From Bacillus sp. SA1-12 (GTDB lineage Bacteria; Bacillota; Bacilli; Bacillales; Bacillaceae): a stretch of 64,000 nucleotides of DNA. Below the pieces are notes generated by a model that was not told the DNA's origin, ran no database searches, and was given only the letters and a program-made list of their open reading frames with translations. The DNA is taken from assembly GCF_000981385.1 (NCBI RefSeq), contig NZ_LATZ01000128.1:248001-312000 (forward strand). Direction: 5' to 3'. The stretch's first letter is position 1. Every line of letters begins with the position of its first letter. Positions 37,821 to 52,967 of the stretch are shown in pieces. A program made the position numbers and the translations under genes.

Positions 37821-40049
37821 ATGGGAATTAGAAAACAGTTCAAACTAATTTTGATCTTATTCATCGCTATTTCAATAAGCACCACAGCCAATGGTGAAAC
37901 ATTTCCTAAAAGGCCGCCCCTGCCATCTAACGAAGAATCAAGTACTCAGAAGTTAATGATAGTTGTGAAAAAAAGTGATTTTCAAACATATAAGAAAAAA
38001 TTGGAGCATTTTTCCGATATAACCATTCATCAAACCTATGAACATGTATTTCACGGTTTCTCAATAGAAGGGCCTGCCAAAAAAATAACAGCTCTCAGTA
38101 AGGATCCTGAAGTTCTTCATTCCAGCCCTGTTGTCTCCTATAGCCCATTAATCAAGGAAAGTGTTCCGTTTATTGGTGGTGATAAAGTTAGAGGATTATT
38201 TGACAGTGATCATCACAGAGTAACCGGAAAGGGAGTAAAAGTAGCTGTCATCGATACAGGGGTTGATTACAGCCATCCTGATTTATATCGAAATTATAAG
38301 GGTGGGTATGATGTCATTGATGAGGATAATGATCCAATGGAAACAATGGCCAAGGATGGAAAAGAAACCATTCATGGCACACATGTGGCAGGGATTATTG
38401 CAGCGAACGGGAAAATAATGGGGGTTGCTCCAGAGGCGGGAATTTATGCATATCGAGCATTGGGACCCGGCGGGATGGGCACCTCTGATCAGGTGATTGC
38501 GGCAATCGAAAAGGCGATTAAGGATAAAGTTGATATTATCAATCTTTCTTTAGGAAATAGTGTGAATGGTCCTGATTGGCCAACAAGTCTCGCTCTTGAC
38601 CGTGCCGTCGAGGCGGGTATCGTTGCCGTGACATCCAGTGGAAATTCCGGCCCTGCTGTTTGGTCGGTTGGTTCACCGGGAACATCAGCTAAAGCCATTT
38701 CGGTCGGAGCTTCCTCACCGCCTCTTCAAATGCCTTATTTAAAAATCCCGGGTGTAAGAACATTAATTAAAATGAATCAAATCCAAGGTGCAAAGCCTTG
38801 GGAAATGCATGGACTATCTGAAGTCGTTTTAGGCGGAATAGGGGAGAAGCAGGAGCTAAAGAAGTCGATGAACGGCAAAATTGTTCTTATCGAAAGAGGA
38901 AAAATCACCTTTACAGAAAAGGTGATTAACGCAAAGCAGCAAGGAGCTAAGGCGGTTATTATATATAATAATGTAAAAGGCAATTTTACAGGATCATTGG
39001 AAATACCGTTAGACATTCCTGTTGTATCCATATCCAAAGAAGCAGGAGCTTTAATAAAAAAACAACTAAACAAACAGAAAAGCGTTCGAACAACTTATAA
39101 AAATGAAGAAGACGTGCTCGCTGATTTTAGCTCAAGGGGGCCAGTGACAAATACATGGAGGATAAAACCTGATGTTGTTGCACCAGGAGTAGCAATCGAT
39201 AGCACGGTTCCGCAAGGGTATTTAGCCATGCAGGGTACAAGTATGGCGGCACCGCATGTCGCTGGGGCATGTGCATTACTAAAGCAAGCACATCCAAACT
39301 GGAGTCCTGAACAAATAAAGGCAGCTTTAATGAATACAGCACTGCCTTTAACTAATGCTCAAAATGAAAAGTTGAAGCCAATTGAACAAGGCACTGGAAG
39401 AATTAATCTCAAAGAGGCCATTGAAGCAAAGGTGCTGATCTATCCTGGATCCCTTACTTTTGGGAAATATGAAGCGCGGCATCCGCGTACAAAAAAACAA
39501 CAAACATTAATTCTTGATAATCAATCAAACCGAGTGCAGACGGCATATATAAAAACACCTTACCATAATCCTGGAATCCAATGGGTGCTACCGCCAAAAA
39601 TCACACTAAAGCCTGGTGAGAAAAAACAGGTGAAAATTGGGCTGGATATAACACCAAACCGATTAAAGCCGGGAATTCATCAGGGCTGGCTTCAAGTTAT
39701 TTTAGGTGACAGGAAAATAGAAATTCCCTATCTATTTGTAGTGGATGAGCCGAATTATCCGAGAGTAATGGGGTTTGAGTTTGCTTATGGGGATCATCCA
39801 AATACATATAAGTATCAGCTTTATTTGCCGGGCGGAGCTGATGAAATGGGGATTGCCTTATATGATCCGGATACATTAACATTTGTTGGCTTTTTGGATT
39901 GGCGCAGAAATGTACCTCGAGGGGTAGTTGAAAAAGAGGTGAAGAAGGAAAAGATAAAATTGAAAAAAGGATTGTACAAAGCACTCATTTTTGCCAAAAA
40001 AAGCGGACAGGAAGATCAGATTGAAGTAGATGTTTTACTGGGTGAATAA
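37821..40049 (+). CDS. Vpr-like secreted subtilisin-family serine protease
   Basis: 742-residue exported protease of peptidase family S8. It has a signal peptide of about 28 residues, an inhibitor-I9-type propeptide (about 45-115: LMIVVKKSDF, HVFHGFSIEG) and a subtilase domain with Asp145 in VIDTGVDYSHPD, His185 in HGTHVAG, oxyanion Asn275 in SSGNSG and Ser474 in GTSMAAPHVAG. A protease-associated domain is inserted at about 320-420, as in B. subtilis Vpr, and there is a beta-sandwich C-terminal domain. ATG 37821 follows GAGAGGTGG. It is inserted between upp and the atp operon. Its substrate range is unknown; nutrient scavenging is likely. Confidence 0.9.
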   Translation: MGIRKQFKLILILFIAISISTTANGETFPKRPPLPSNEESSTQKLMIVVKKSDFQTYKKKLEHFSDITIHQTYEHVFHGFSIEGPAKKITALSKDPEVLHSSPVVSYSPLIKESVPFIGGDKVRGLFDSDHHRVTGKGVKVAVIDTGVDYSHPDLYRNYKGGYDVIDEDNDPMETMAKDGKETIHGTHVAGIIAANGKIMGVAPEAGIYAYRALGPGGMGTSDQVIAAIEKAIKDKVDIINLSLGNSVNGPDWPTSLALDRAVEAGIVAVTSSGNSGPAVWSVGSPGTSAKAISVGASSPPLQMPYLKIPGVRTLIKMNQIQGAKPWEMHGLSEVVLGGIGEKQELKKSMNGKIVLIERGKITFTEKVINAKQQGAKAVIIYNNVKGNFTGSLEIPLDIPVVSISKEAGALIKKQLNKQKSVRTTYKNEEDVLADFSSRGPVTNTWRIKPDVVAPGVAIDSTVPQGYLAMQGTSMAAPHVAGACALLKQAHPNWSPEQIKAALMNTALPLTNAQNEKLKPIEQGTGRINLKEAIEAKVLIYPGSLTFGKYEARHPRTKKQQTLILDNQSNRVQTAYIKTPYHNPGIQWVLPPKITLKPGEKKQVKIGLDITPNRLKPGIHQGWLQVILGDRKIEIPYLFVVDEPNYPRVMGFEFAYGDHPNTYKYQLYLPGGADEMGIALYDPDTLTFVGFLDWRRNVPRGVVEKEVKKEKIKLKKGLYKALIFAKKSGQEDQIEVDVLLGE

Positions 40050-40155
40050 TTTAGTTAGTTTAGCAAAGTCAAGAGGGTGACTAACGAAAATGTGAACGAT
40101 TTGTGAGATTTTGTGACGATTGCGGTAGATTGTGAATATTTTAACTTTAAACAGA

Positions 40156-40184
40156 TTGACATCACTTATGTGCTATTGTATGCT
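40156..40184 (+). promoter_or_regulatory. Sigma-A promoter of the atp operon
   Basis: Consensus TTGACA (40156-40161), a 17 bp spacer, then TATGCT (40179-40184), about 90 nt upstream of atpZ. No other promoter of this quality is seen within the operon. Confidence 0.8.
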
Positions 40185-40280
40185 ATACGAGGGTATGATG
40201 ATAAGGTTTTCAAGACCTGTTCAAAACTTACTTTTATCCCCCTTTTAAACCTTTAATATCTAAGTTGAAAGGACTAATAA

Positions 40281-40502
40281 ATGCGTCAAAAACAACGACA
40301 CCCTCTGCAAGCAATGGGACTTATGTCAGCAATTGTTTCGCATCTGGTAGGCTCAATTCTAGTAGGCGTTTTTTCTGGGCGTTGGCTGGATGGATATTTA
40401 CATACCGAGCCAGTGTTTTTGATCGTAGGCCTTTTGCTTGGACTAGCTGCCGGAATTTACGGATTGCTCAAGTTGGTCCACCACTTTTTCTCAGGAGATT
40501 GA
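40281..40502 (+). CDS. atpZ: ATP synthase operon protein AtpZ
   Basis: A 73-residue hydrophobic protein with two membrane segments (about 11-33 and 41-63), the MGLMSAIVSHLVGSILVG and GRWLDGYL motifs of the AtpZ/AtpI family. In alkaliphilic Bacillus, AtpZ together with AtpI has been linked to Mg2+/Ca2+ transport for the ATP synthase; that role is taken from the family, not visible here. It is the first gene of the operon, 7 nt before atpI. Confidence 0.85.
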   Translation: MRQKQRHPLQAMGLMSAIVSHLVGSILVGVFSGRWLDGYLHTEPVFLIVGLLLGLAAGIYGLLKLVHHFFSGD

Positions 40503-40509
40503 TCATTGA

Positions 40510-40878
40510 ATGAATGATGTACACCTGATGTATCGAAGATATCGATCATATATATTCTACTTACTTTCTTTTTATGTTTTGGGATGGGGTTTGACCGATT
40601 ACCAGTCTGTTTTTCTTGGGCTTATCTTAGGCACGAGTATAAGTCTTTACCACTTGTGGATAATGGTAAGAAAAAATGTACAGTTTGGCCGTGCTCTAAA
40701 AGAAAACAGAAGGATTAGGTCACTAGGCACTTCCTCCAGATTTGCTACTGCTGCAATCGCTACTTTAATTACTCTGAAGTTTCCAGAGATGTTTCACTTG
40801 GTAAGTCTTATTATAGGAATAATGACAATTTACATTGTTATTATGATAGATTATGTCATTCAACAACTACGAATGTAG
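40510..40878 (+). CDS. atpI: ATP synthase subunit I
   Basis: 122 residues with four membrane segments, typical of AtpI, which helps assemble the c-ring and may affect Mg2+ uptake. Motifs include GLTDYQSVFLGLILGTSISLYHLW (read as GLTDYQSVFLGLILG and SLYHLW). ATG 40510 is used, though the ribosome site is weak and the in-frame ATG at 40528 is possible. It lies between atpZ and atpB in the standard order. Confidence 0.88.
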   Translation: MNDVHLMYRRYRSYIFYLLSFYVLGWGLTDYQSVFLGLILGTSISLYHLWIMVRKNVQFGRALKENRRIRSLGTSSRFATAAIATLITLKFPEMFHLVSLIIGIMTIYIVIMIDYVIQQLRM

Positions 40879-41634
<756 letters not shown>

Positions 41635-41696
41635 TAATAAACTTGTTCAAGATTCTTGGACGAATAAAAAAATGAAATAAGTTTTTTATATATTAA

Positions 41697-41924
<228 letters not shown>

Positions 41925-41947
41925 TAAAAGGGTTAATCCCTAATGAA

Positions 41948-41983
41948 GTGGCGAAGATTGATTGATATGCCTTCTTCGCCATT
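41948..41983 (+). other. Intercistronic hairpin after atpE
   Basis: TGGCGAAG pairs with CTTCGCCA without a T run, so it is not a classical terminator. It may protect the 3' end of an atpE-rich processed mRNA or partially end transcription, matching the high demand for subunit c (inference). Confidence 0.55.
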
Positions 41984-42071
41984 GCTTTATGACTAAATGA
42001 ATAATTCATTACTATTAAATTTTTTTGTGTAAGACCCATCATGCAACTCTTGAAGGGAGTGAAACCGAGCT

Positions 42072-42593
42072 ATGTTAACTTTTGATCTTGCATTAGGCGC
42101 AGCTACTGGCGGCCTTAACACAGGCGATATCGTATTTCAGCTTGTTATGTTCTTAATTCTACTTGCACTATTAAGCAAATATGCATTTGGACCAGTAATG
42201 AACATGATGAAAAAGCGTGAAGAGCATATCGCTAATGAAATAAATAGTTCTGAGGAAAGAAATAAAGAAGCGCAAAAATTAGTTGAAGAACAGCGTGAGT
42301 TGTTAAAACAAGCACGTAATGAAGCTCAAGCTTTAGTGGAAAATGCGAAAAAGCTTGGTGAACAACAAAAGGAAGATATTATTCAAGCAGCCCGTTCTGA
42401 AGCCGGCCGCCTGAAAGATGCAGCACTTAAAGAAATTGAGCGGGAAAAAGAGCAAGCAGTTGCAGCGTTACGCCAGCAGGTTGCATCTTTATCTGTATTA
42501 ATTGCTTCAAAAGTCATTGAAAAAGAGTTAAATGAGCAAGAACAAGAAAAATTGATTAACGACTACATCAATGAGGTAGGCGAAGGTCGATGA
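42072..42593 (+). CDS. atpF: ATP synthase Fo subunit b
   Basis: 173 residues: one N-terminal membrane helix (about 16-36) and a long Glu/Lys/Ala-rich coiled coil that forms the peripheral stalk. The [13 protein letters not shown] segment follows the membrane helix. A GAAGGGAGTG ribosome site lies upstream. Its stop overlaps the atpH start by four bases (ATGA), so the two are translationally coupled. Confidence 0.95.
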   Translation: MLTFDLALGAATGGLNTGDIVFQLVMFLILLALLSKYAFGPVMNMMKKREEHIANEINSSEERNKEAQKLVEEQRELLKQARNEAQALVENAKKLGEQQKEDIIQAARSEAGRLKDAALKEIEREKEQAVAALRQQVASLSVLIASKVIEKELNEQEQEKLINDYINEVGEGR

Positions 42594-43135
42594 GCAGAGA
42601 TATTATAGCTAAACGTTATGCAATAGCTCTTTTTCAACTTGCAAAAGAAAAAAATAGTGTCGACCAAATAGAAAATGACCTTAATGTCGTGAAAGAAGTA
42701 TTTGTCGGCAGCAAAGAATTATCGGTTGCATTAAGTCATCCGAAGGTTACTATGGATGCAAAAAAGTCAATTGTAAAAGACTCATTTGCAAGTCTTTCAG
42801 TTCTAGTTTTAAACACATTATTACTTTTAGTAGAACGTCATCGTTCAGATCTAGTTATAGATGTTGTTGACCAATATATTAATTATGCAAATGAAACTAG
42901 AGGAACAGAAAATGCAACTGTATATTCTGTAAGACCTCTAACTGAGAATGAATTAGCTTCAATTTCTGCTTCATTTGCTAAGAAAGTCGGTAAACAATCA
43001 CTTCAATTACAAAACGTTGTTGATAAAACACTAATTGGCGGAGTGAAACTGCGTATTGGCAATCGCATTTATGATGGCAGTGTGAGCGGTAAGCTTGAAC
43101 GTATAGAGCGGCAATTGGTCGCAAATAGATTGTAG
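42590..43135 (+). CDS. atpH: ATP synthase F1 subunit delta
   Basis: 181 residues, the stator cap that links subunit b to the F1 head. The N-terminal helical bundle starts [15 protein letters not shown] and the C-terminal part carries the signature [22 protein letters not shown] (quoted as [12 protein letters not shown] and GNRIYDGS). It overlaps atpF by 4 nt and ends 15 nt before atpA. Confidence 0.95.
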   Translation: MSRDIIAKRYAIALFQLAKEKNSVDQIENDLNVVKEVFVGSKELSVALSHPKVTMDAKKSIVKDSFASLSVLVLNTLLLLVERHRSDLVIDVVDQYINYANETRGTENATVYSVRPLTENELASISASFAKKVGKQSLQLQNVVDKTLIGGVKLRIGNRIYDGSVSGKLERIERQLVANRL

Positions 43136-44659
<1,524 letters not shown>

Positions 44660-44667
44660 ATAGTATT

Positions 44668-44705
44668 GTGCGAAAGTGAAGGCTGTATAAGCTTTCACTT
44701 AGCAC
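44668..44705 (+). other. Intercistronic hairpin after atpA
   Basis: GTGCGAAAGTGAA pairs with TTCACTTAGCAC with one mismatch and an inner GGCT/AGCT extension. It has no T run. It lies directly after the atpA stop codon. Confidence 0.5.
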
Positions 44706-44745
44706 GTTAATAGAGAAAATGGCTGATTTAATATAAAGGTGGTGA

Positions 44746-45606
<861 letters not shown>

Positions 45607-45665
45607 GAACGATCTTTTCTAGTAATTGAGTATACTTTCTGTACTTAATTTAATAATGCAGCTTC

Positions 45666-47159
<1,494 letters not shown>

Positions 47160-47172
47160 TTTTGGGACCTAG

Positions 47173-47580
<408 letters not shown>

Positions 47581-47584
47581 TCAT

Positions 47585-47634
47585 AAAAGGATGGCATTCA
47601 TAGAGACAAGGCTCTCTGATGCCATCCTTTTTTA
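47585..47634 (+). terminator. Terminator of the atp operon
   Basis: AAAGGATGGCAT pairs perfectly with ATGCCATCCTTT, with a long loop that folds further (AGAGAC...CTCTCT), followed by T-rich DNA. Confidence 0.92.
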
Positions 47635-48155
47635 TTTTTAAAATGGCTACATAAAATATAGATGAATCCTTTTCATTTAAATCCTTTTATAAGGCCCCAG
47701 AATGCCTTACCATTTCATTTTAAGATGCTGATAATATAAATTATGCTCCCCCCTAAAAAACACAAAAAGTAACCGCTATCACAGACTTTCGTCCAACACG
47801 TCAACAAAAAAACGTACAAGAAGACCTATGAAAAATTGTTAAGAATGTAACAATTTATTCATAATTAAGGAACTAATTAGGAGAAACACCATAGTAAAAT
47901 GGAGAGAGGAAAAAACAGCTTTATGTAAAATATAACCAATATCCGTTAAAATTTTGTTAAAAATAAAAATCAATCATGTTACTCCAAATTTTATATATAA
48001 TGTTCAAGGGTATGCCATTTTAAGGATATTTTTGGGTTTAATGGGTATTATTTTATCTTTTTTTAGGCCAAATTGAGGTTGTTTTTTTGTAGAAATGAGG
48101 TATGATTTAATTTGCTTTGTGTCTTTTATACGATTGGTATTGGAGGGATGGGGCG
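47635..48155. other. AT-rich gene-free region before ywzB
   Basis: About 520 bp of very AT-rich DNA with several poly-T and poly-A runs. It probably contains the ywzB promoter, but no unambiguous one is seen. No coding frame with a ribosome site was found. Confidence 0.6.
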
Positions 48156-48386
48156 ATGCCCGATTACGGCCAAATGGCTCTAATCAGTATGCTGGTAAAT
48201 CTCGCTTTTATGGCTATTACCTGGTGGGCTTTACAAGCATTAAATATAGAAAAATGGATCAAACCGGGCAAAGTAACTCAAGCAAGGGCACTTTTAATAT
48301 TATTAACGATTGCAATTGGTTCTATGGTTAGTAATTTTTTCCTGGATTATTTTTTATGGTCCCAGCAATTGCCGATGTTATTTTAA
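48156..48386 (+). CDS. ywzB: DUF1146 membrane protein YwzB
   Basis: 76-residue integral membrane protein with two hydrophobic segments around FMAITWWALQAL and ALLILLTIAIGSMVSNFFL (quoted as ALLILLTIAIG and MVSNFFL). The intervening basic loop IEKWIKPGKVTQARA is a family hallmark. ATG 48156 (MPDYGQMAL) lies 10 nt from GGAGGG; the upstream in-frame extension is not supported. Its place between atpC and ywmB matches B. subtilis. The function is unknown. Confidence 0.85.
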   Translation: MPDYGQMALISMLVNLAFMAITWWALQALNIEKWIKPGKVTQARALLILLTIAIGSMVSNFFLDYFLWSQQLPMLF

Positions 48387-48565
48387 TTATTGGCGAAATC
48401 TTATTCAAAATAGCTTGTCCTCTTGATTAAATACTTGGTTTATAGGTATTTGGAATGGGGTATAGAAGCTACATAATTAAAGATGTGTCTAATATTGACG
48501 ACTATTTCCACGTATGCATACTTCCAATCCGGTAACAATGTTACTAAGGAGAGGAAGTGACCGTT

Positions 48566-49294
48566 ATGAGAAAAAAAGAAATAGCTGCAGTTATTTTTAC
48601 GATTTTTTTTGTATTTACTTTGGTGGCTAATCATATAGGGGCAGAAGGAAACAAGTCAAAGATTTCACTGATGGCTGACAGCATGGATAAACAAGATATA
48701 TTGATCGATACATGGTCTTTGTATGCCAAAAAATCTGTCGAGAAAAAGTCGATTAAAGAAGTGAAACAAATAGCAGACCAGCATCGTCAATATAAGTGGG
48801 TCTATAAACAAGACAGTGAAGTGTTTAAAGCGATCGGTGTTTTTGAGAATAAAAAGAAGAACATAACTGAAAAGATCCAAATCTTAACAACCCTCACAAA
48901 CAATCATTCGACAGCGTATATCCTTTATGAGGTTAAAGGGAATGCTGCGCAGCAAGACTGGGACAAAGTAAGTGAGTATTTTCATGAGCAATCATTCGAC
49001 ATTTTTCAAGAAAATGTTACAACTTTTGCTTGTCTTCAAGGATTAATTGATGATAATATGAAAGTTAGTTTGTATGAAAAATCACAAGAATTAGTAAATG
49101 AATTTAATGCAGATCCAGTTGAACAACTTCAAGAAAAAGATTTTATCTCTATTTCAGGAAAAACCCCTATATGGGAAGATTTTATTCCAACAGATAACGA
49201 TAAGATAAACATTCAAATTGCATTGAGAACGGACGAAATGGGCGATTATACTACAGTTGTAATAGGAACACCAATCATTACGTCTGAATATTAA
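48566..49294 (+). CDS. ywmB: YwmB family protein, secreted or membrane-anchored
   Basis: 242 residues with an N-terminal signal/anchor segment (about 7-24, AAVIFTIFFVFTLVANHIG). The body fits the YwmB (DUF1779) family, in which structures show a TATA-box-binding-protein-like fold; the role is unknown. Start ATG 48566 is 8 nt after GAGAGGAAG; GTG 48557 is too close to it. It sits 32 nt before murAA, as in B. subtilis, so the pair is probably co-transcribed. Confidence 0.8.
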   Translation: MRKKEIAAVIFTIFFVFTLVANHIGAEGNKSKISLMADSMDKQDILIDTWSLYAKKSVEKKSIKEVKQIADQHRQYKWVYKQDSEVFKAIGVFENKKKNITEKIQILTTLTNNHSTAYILYEVKGNAAQQDWDKVSEYFHEQSFDIFQENVTTFACLQGLIDDNMKVSLYEKSQELVNEFNADPVEQLQEKDFISISGKTPIWEDFIPTDNDKINIQIALRTDEMGDYTTVVIGTPIITSEY

Positions 49295-49326
49295 TATAGA
49301 GAAATTGGGACGCGGAGGGGAATACT

Positions 49327-50628
49327 TTGGAAAAAATCATCGTCCGCGGCGGTCAAAAGTTAAACGGTACAGTTAGAGTTGAAGGAGCAAAAAATGCCGT
49401 TTTACCAGTTATCGCTGCATCTTTATTAGCTAGTGAAGAAAAAAGTATTATCAATGATGTACCTACGCTCTCCGATGTGTATACAATTAATGAAGTTCTG
49501 CGCTATTTAGGTGCAGACGTCCATTTTGAAAATAATCAAGTGATTGTAGATGCATCTAAAGAGCTAACAACAGAAGCACCATTTGAATATGTAAGAAAAA
49601 TGCGTGCATCTGTTTTAGTTATGGGGGCACTTTTAGCTCGCAATGGTCGTGCACGTGTTGCGTTGCCTGGTGGCTGTGCAATCGGGTCCAGACCAATTGA
49701 TCAACATTTAAAAGGCTTTGAAGCAATGGGTGCTACAATAAAAGTCGGTAACGGTTTTATTGAGGCAGAAGTCAAAGGAAGACTTAAGGGAGCTAAAATT
49801 TACCTTGATTTCCCAAGTGTTGGCGCAACTGAAAATATCATTATGGCTGCAGCTCTTGCAGAAGGAACAACCGTTATTGAAAACTGTGCGAAAGAACCTG
49901 AAATTGTCGACTTAGCAAATTATATTAATGCAATGGGCGGTATTATTCGCGGAGCAGGCACAGGTACAATCCGTATTGAAGGTGTTGCCTATTTAAAAGG
50001 TGCACAGCATACAATTATTCCTGACCGTATAGAGGCAGGCACATTTATGGTTGCTGCTGCAATTACAGGTGGTAATGTATTAGTTCAAGGAGCAGTTCCT
50101 GAGCATTTAACATCTCTTGTTGCAAAAATGGAAGAGATGGGCGTAACAATCATTGAGGAAAAAGACGGTCTTCGTGTAATTGGACCTGAAAAATTGAGAT
50201 CAATTGACATCAAGACAATGCCACATCCAGGATTCCCGACAGACATGCAATCACAAATGATGGCATTATTACTACAAGCGAACGGCACAAGTATGATTAC
50301 TGAAACAGTTTTTGAAAATAGATTCATGCATGTTGAAGAATTCCGCCGCATGAACGGAGATATTAAAATTGAAGGAAGATCTGTTATCATCAATGGCCCT
50401 GTAGGACTTCAGGGTGCAGAGGTTGCAGCTACTGATCTTCGTGCAGGGGCAGCACTTATCCTAGCTGGCTTATGTGCAGAAGGCCATACACGTGTAACTG
50501 AGCTTAAACATCTAGACAGAGGATATGTTAACTTCCACACGAAACTTCAAGCTCTTGGAGCAGATATCGAGAGAGTGAAAGAAGAAATACCAACAACATC
50601 TGATCAGCAAGCAGCTGTATCAGACTAA
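49327..50628 (+). CDS. murAA: UDP-N-acetylglucosamine 1-carboxyvinyltransferase, MurAA type
   Basis: Main enolpyruvyl transferase of peptidoglycan synthesis. It is 433 residues, with catalytic Cys117 in [11 protein letters not shown] and the shared [15 protein letters not shown] segment. It starts at TTG 49327 after GCGGAGGGG, giving [15 protein letters not shown]. Its paralogue murZ at 5.4 kb shares the whole domain layout. Location after ywmB and before spoIID identifies it as murAA. A terminator follows. Confidence 0.94.
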   Translation: MEKIIVRGGQKLNGTVRVEGAKNAVLPVIAASLLASEEKSIINDVPTLSDVYTINEVLRYLGADVHFENNQVIVDASKELTTEAPFEYVRKMRASVLVMGALLARNGRARVALPGGCAIGSRPIDQHLKGFEAMGATIKVGNGFIEAEVKGRLKGAKIYLDFPSVGATENIIMAAALAEGTTVIENCAKEPEIVDLANYINAMGGIIRGAGTGTIRIEGVAYLKGAQHTIIPDRIEAGTFMVAAAITGGNVLVQGAVPEHLTSLVAKMEEMGVTIIEEKDGLRVIGPEKLRSIDIKTMPHPGFPTDMQSQMMALLLQANGTSMITETVFENRFMHVEEFRRMNGDIKIEGRSVIINGPVGLQGAEVAATDLRAGAALILAGLCAEGHTRVTELKHLDRGYVNFHTKLQALGADIERVKEEIPTTSDQQAAVSD

Positions 50629-50642
50629 GGATATGCCTTCAT

Positions 50643-50683
50643 AAAAGAAGCAGGAGTCATGACCATGGCGGCCTGCTTCTTTT
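50643..50683 (+). terminator. Terminator of murAA
   Basis: AAAAGAAGCAGG pairs with CCTGCTTCTTTT around a 17 nt loop, followed by T-rich DNA. Confidence 0.88.
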
Positions 50684-50881
50684 ATTTATTGTCTATAATG
50701 GTATATTCTTTCCCTAGCTCGAACACGAAATAGTGTACGACTTTATTAGATTACCTATAATAAAACAAATTTATACATGATTTAACGAAAAAATTTTGGA
50801 TTTAAAAGAAAAAAAGACCTCCATGCTAAACCCCTAACTTGTCCATGTGATTGGTTTATATTTAATAGGGTAAGTATAAGA

Positions 50882-51017
50882 TTTTTACTTAGTTTTTGTG
50901 TCTAGCTTAAGCGCCTGGCCCCTCTTAGGTCAAGCCACTCATGAATTGAAGGAAAAGAACGATTTCTATTCATGAGCGGCTTATTTTCCTTAGGCGGATC
51001 AAGGCACTAGCGCTTTT
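50882..51017. repeat. Dispersed palindromic intergenic repeat, copy F
   Basis: It begins TTTTTACTTAGTTTTTGTG then TCTAGCTTAAGCGCCTGG and ends GCACTAGCGCTTTT. The inner hairpin GCCACTCATGAAT / ATTCATGAGCGGC (with GAAGGA before a short loop) is strong. The left flank matches copy C over about 18 nt. Confidence 0.8.
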
Positions 51018-51104
51018 AATTTCCTGTCATAATTGCTTGTCCAGGCCCATAAGATGAACTATAGATATTCCGCATAACCTAAATCTTATTGGAGGCCTTA
51101 AAAC

Positions 51105-52118
51105 ATGAAATCAATGAAACCTGTTCTCTTTACATTCGGAGCATTATTCATCATTATTCTCCTCATTCCAACATTATTAGTCACTCCTTTTATGGATCAA
51201 TCCAAAGGGAAATTAGGTAAAGAAATTTCAGTTGCCAAAAGTGAAACCCCTGTACTTGCTGAATCACCAGTCTCAGTCCCTGTCTACAGAAGCCAAACGA
51301 AAAAAATTGAAAGTATCCCTTTAGAAGAATATGTTATTGGAGTAGTTGCGTCGGAAATGCCAGCGGAGTTTGAAGCAGAAGCATTGAAGGCACAATCGTT
51401 GGCTGCGAGAACATATATTACGAAACAACTAATGAATGATCAAGCATTAAGTACACCTGAAGGCTCAGTCGTCACAGATACCCAAATGCACCAGGTCTAT
51501 AAAAACCCTCAAGAATTAAAGGCAGCCTGGGGGGATGATTATACGAGGAAAATGGAAAAAATCACAGAGGCGGTTGCAGCAACGCAGGGAAAGATTCTTA
51601 CATATGATAATCAACCCATCGATGCATCTTTTTTTTCAACAAGCAATGGATTCACAGAGAACTCTGAAGCTTATTGGCAGGAAGCCATACCTTATTTAAA
51701 AAGTGTCGAAAGCCCATGGGATGAAAAATCGCCAAAATTTTATGATCAGAAGATCATATCTATTGAAGAATTTGAAAGCAAACTTGGAGTAAATATTGGT
51801 AAATCTATTGGAAAAATAACGGCACTTACCCCTGGCAAGCGGGTAGCAACAGTAAAAATAGGCGGTAAAGAATTTACCGGCCGCGAAATAAGAGATAAGC
51901 TTGAATTAAAATCATCCGATTTCAACTGGGAAATAAAAGGTGATTCCGTTGTGATTGAAACGAAAGGTTTCGGCCATGGAGTCGGCATGAGCCAATATGG
52001 TGCGAACTTTATGGCAGAGGACGGCAAGAAATATACAGAAATTGTGGCTCACTATTATAAAGGAACAAAAGTCTCAGCAGCTGAACCATTTTTAACAAAA
52101 TACACAGCAAATAAATAA
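51105..52118 (+). CDS. spoIID: Stage II sporulation protein D
   Basis: Lytic transglycosylase that cleaves denuded glycan chains during engulfment, working with SpoIIM and SpoIIP in the mother cell membrane. It has 337 residues: an N-terminal membrane anchor (about 9-28) and a SpoIID domain starting LEEYVIGVVASEMPAEFE, whose Glu in ASEMP is the expected catalytic acid. HGVGMSQYGANFMA near the C-terminus is the other family motif. A TTGGAGGCC ribosome site precedes it. The position after murAA matches B. subtilis. Confidence 0.95.
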   Translation: MKSMKPVLFTFGALFIIILLIPTLLVTPFMDQSKGKLGKEISVAKSETPVLAESPVSVPVYRSQTKKIESIPLEEYVIGVVASEMPAEFEAEALKAQSLAARTYITKQLMNDQALSTPEGSVVTDTQMHQVYKNPQELKAAWGDDYTRKMEKITEAVAATQGKILTYDNQPIDASFFSTSNGFTENSEAYWQEAIPYLKSVESPWDEKSPKFYDQKIISIEEFESKLGVNIGKSIGKITALTPGKRVATVKIGGKEFTGREIRDKLELKSSDFNWEIKGDSVVIETKGFGHGVGMSQYGANFMAEDGKKYTEIVAHYYKGTKVSAAEPFLTKYTANK

Positions 52119-52132
52119 GGGAATTCATAAAT

Positions 52133-52183
52133 AGAGGGATAGTCCAAAAAACAAACGTTTTGAGGGACTATCCCTCTTTTTTA
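52133..52183. terminator. Bidirectional terminator between spoIID and the VanZ-like gene
   Basis: AGAGGGATAGTCC pairs perfectly with GGACTATCCCTCT, with an A/T run on each side. It serves convergent genes. Confidence 0.9.
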
Positions 52184-52567
52184 TTAACTCCTCTTTTTCT
52201 GTTCACTAAAATATTTCTTCTTCGCAATTAAATAAGACACAGTTACACCAATTGCATCTTTTACTAAATCAATCAACGTTGCAGAGCGCGATGGTACGAA
52301 GGATTGATGAATTTCATCGGTTAGGCCGTATAGGATGGCAATGACCGCTGCGGCAATGCTTGCTCTTTCGCTCCACTTATGATGAGCCATAAAGGCAAAC
52401 GCAATCAACCAATAAAGAATGGCAAATTCAATTAAGTGAAGAGATTCCTTCAAAAGGGCATCAAAAGAAAAGGGTGTTTTGACTATCGCATCTGCCGGAT
52501 TGCTGGAAAGGATCCAGATCAAGAGCATATATAGCAACGGAAGAGTGGTGATAAAAAGCTTTTTCAT
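52184..52567 (-). CDS. VanZ-like family membrane protein
   Basis: 127-residue protein with about four membrane segments. The motif HLIEFAILYWL and the loop YGLTDEIHQSFVPSRSATLIDLVKDAIG (read as YGLTDEIHQSFVP, SRSATLIDL and KDAIG) are diagnostic of the VanZ-like family. VanZ confers low-level teicoplanin resistance in enterococci; chromosomal homologues like this have no clear role, so resistance should not be assumed. ATG 52567 follows AAAGGAGTT. It is not part of the B. subtilis order at this site. Confidence 0.8.
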   Translation of the reverse strand: MKKLFITTLPLLYMLLIWILSSNPADAIVKTPFSFDALLKESLHLIEFAILYWLIAFAFMAHHKWSERASIAAAVIAILYGLTDEIHQSFVPSRSATLIDLVKDAIGVTVSYLIAKKKYFSEQKKRS

Positions 52568-52967
52568 GGTTGAACTCCTTTTAAAATGCATTCAATCTTA
52601 TTAGGTTTTTTTTAAAATATGTCTGAACATACAGGTCAAAATACGACTCAAAAACATAAAGTATCACTCACCATCATAAACCAATAAAGATAATGCAGCC
52701 AGAGTTTATCACGATTTCTAAAGCGAATTTCAATCTCTCTAAATGTTTCTTTTGAAAAGTTTTGAAAAAAAGAGACTATATGACGAATTCTGTCGTCTTA
52801 TGAGTGAAACAAACAGCAAATAGGAATAGGTACTCCGAAAGTAATAAGAGGAGAATGGGGACGATCAAAAAGACTGAACGGTAACTTGACTATAGAGACT
52901 GCAGAATTCCATTTAAGGTTTGGAAGAAAGTGTGAATTTCATTCAAGGAAGTTTAGGGGGAGGAACA
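52568..52967. other. Gene-free region upstream of asnO
   Basis: 400 bp between divergent genes, AT-rich, with a small palindrome GACGAATTCTGTCGTC at about 52783-52798. A TTGACT hexamer lies at about 52886, but there is no well-spaced -10. Nothing else is recognised. Confidence 0.5.

Larger units (their letters stand above)
50629..51104. other. Intergenic region before spoIID
   Basis: A 476 bp region with the murAA terminator, an AT-rich stretch, dispersed repeat copy F (50882-51017), and about 85 bp leading into spoIID where a sigma-E promoter would be expected; I could not fix it with confidence. Confidence 0.65.

Noticed and set aside
48095-48331. 78-residue frame overlapping ywzB
   Set aside because: It is in another frame of ywzB. 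The ywzB frame has the family sequence and a plausible ribosome site.
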